Positions 6,496 to 6,977 of a stretch of DNA of 6,977 nt are shown piece by piece. The notes under the pieces are model-generated. The model did not search any database, was not told the DNA's origin, and saw only the letters and a list, made by a program, of their open reading frames with translations. Where the stretch lies: assembly GCA_002721105.1 (NCBI GenBank), contig PBJL01000031.1, positions 1 through 6,977 of the forward strand, written 5' to 3'. Position numbers and translations under genes: made by a program. This DNA comes from Acidiferrobacteraceae bacterium (GTDB lineage: Bacteria > Pseudomonadota > Gammaproteobacteria > Arenicellales > UBA868). Every line of letters starts with the position of its first letter. Within the stretch, counting starts at the first letter, position 1.

Positions 6496-6506
6496 TGTAA
6501 TTTACA
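6496..6506. promoter_or_regulatory. Short perfect palindrome upstream of dctP, possible operator
   Basis: TGTAATTTACA is a perfect five-plus-five inverted repeat around a single central base. It lies 44 bp upstream of the dctP start in the 148-bp gap that follows the DUF1989 gene. Sites of this shape are bound by dimeric regulators, including GntR-type proteins. No regulator gene is in the window and I see no convincing sigma-70 promoter beside it, so the role is speculative. AT-rich palindromes of this size also occur by chance. Confidence 0.25.
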
Positions 6507-6599
6507 GGCATTGTGGCTGTTTTTTAGCCCTTTTGTGATAAAACCAATCTTTTAACTTCATAATTACTCAAAAACTAAAGAATTATTTGTACTAATAAG

Positions 6600-6977
6600 T
6601 TATTTTCTCGTTACTTGGAAATGAGCTTCAGTTGGTGCCGTATACTTTCCATTAATTGGTAAGATATCTTGAGGGCAAGCGGAAAAAATCAAAACAGCAT
6701 TAAATTTGACTTCTAGCTCAATGTAATTTCCAGGGCGGGTCACCGGTTCTTCAAAAGATAAGTTACCATCGTTCGTCCATGGAATATTCATGAACAAATT
6801 TAATGGAGAAGGAGTCCACAAAATATTAACCCCGATAAGCCTAGCAGCAGATCTCAAATTATCGGCACAGTTATCATGGTATTCGGTACACCCTAATAGT
6901 TCATAACGCTCATTGTCGCACGCAGCCATTAAAGTGTCATGCACGCCTGAGGAGGTGTCATTGATTATTTCTAGAAT
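6600..6977 (-). CDS. DUF1989 (urea carboxylase-associated) family protein, N-terminus outside window
   Basis: The frame is open to the window edge, so only the C-terminal 125 residues are seen; the GTG at 6944 is internal, since family-like sequence (NDTSSGVHDT) runs through it. Landmarks of DUF1989 are GVHDTLMAACD (11-21), YELLGC..YHDNCADN (25-40), PSPLNLFMNIPW (56-67) and FSACPQDILPING (98-110). H13, C20, H34, C37 and C101 are candidate metal or catalytic residues. Some DUF1989 pairs, formerly called urea carboxylase-associated proteins, form carboxyguanidine deiminase (CgdAB) in guanidine breakdown, but many family members stand alone with unknown roles. Which kind this is depends on genes outside the window. 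It is the gene directly upstream of the TRAP operon, on the same strand, with no obvious terminator between, so a shared metabolic theme is plausible but unproven. Confidence 0.88.
   Translation of the reverse strand: MLEIINDTSSGVHDTLMAACDNERYELLGCTEYHDNCADNLRSAARLIGVNILWTPSPLNLFMNIPWTNDGNLSFEEPVTRPGNYIELEVKFNAVLIFSACPQDILPINGKYTAPTEAHFQVTRK

Noticed and set aside
6452..6599. Sigma-70 promoter for dctP
   Set aside because: Several -10-like hexamers exist in this AT-rich gap, but none has an acceptable -35 element at 16-18 bases.

Overview
The window looks like a piece of a fairly AT-rich proteobacterial chromosome. The UvrC segment (residues RPCLQYQIKRCSAPC near its start and ILEAFIPQFY in the middle) and the uvrC-pgsA order resemble alphaproteobacteria more than enterics, as far as I can judge from memory. 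A TRAP transporter and a DUF1989 protein would suit a marine or other oligotrophic heterotroph. That lifestyle guess is inference.

Plus strand, 1-2891. The window opens inside uvrC (nucleotide excision repair). It lacks the N-terminal GIY-YIG nuclease part but keeps the UVR motif, the RNase H-like nuclease domain and the helix-hairpin-helix tail. Six bases later comes pgsA (phosphatidylglycerophosphate synthase). After a 59-bp gap, a GTG-started homocysteine S-methyltransferase family gene completes this strand.

Minus strand, 6977-2915. Read in the direction of transcription: the C-terminal part of a DUF1989 (urea carboxylase-associated) protein; then a complete tripartite TRAP uptake system, dctP (periplasmic binding protein), dctQ (small membrane subunit) and dctM (large membrane subunit); then a small two-helix membrane protein of unknown function. 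A strong intrinsic terminator hairpin lies between dctP and dctQ. It would favour high dctP output relative to the membrane subunits.

The most unusual feature is at the dctQ-dctM junction. An 87-bp segment is present twice in tandem with a period of 104 bp and one mismatch. Because 104 is not a multiple of three, the duplication has replaced the original dctQ tail with a short new one. The old 3' end is left as a separate 40-codon frame whose ATG overlaps the new dctQ stop (TAATG) and whose TGA still overlaps the dctM GTG start. Translation may therefore still pass from dctQ to dctM through a two-step stop/restart relay.

Hand-counted 60-base lines show a composition contrast. uvrC and pgsA are near 27-30% GC, while lines inside dctM and dctP reach 53-60%. 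DUF1989 falls to about 35% again. This hints at a separate origin for the TRAP block.
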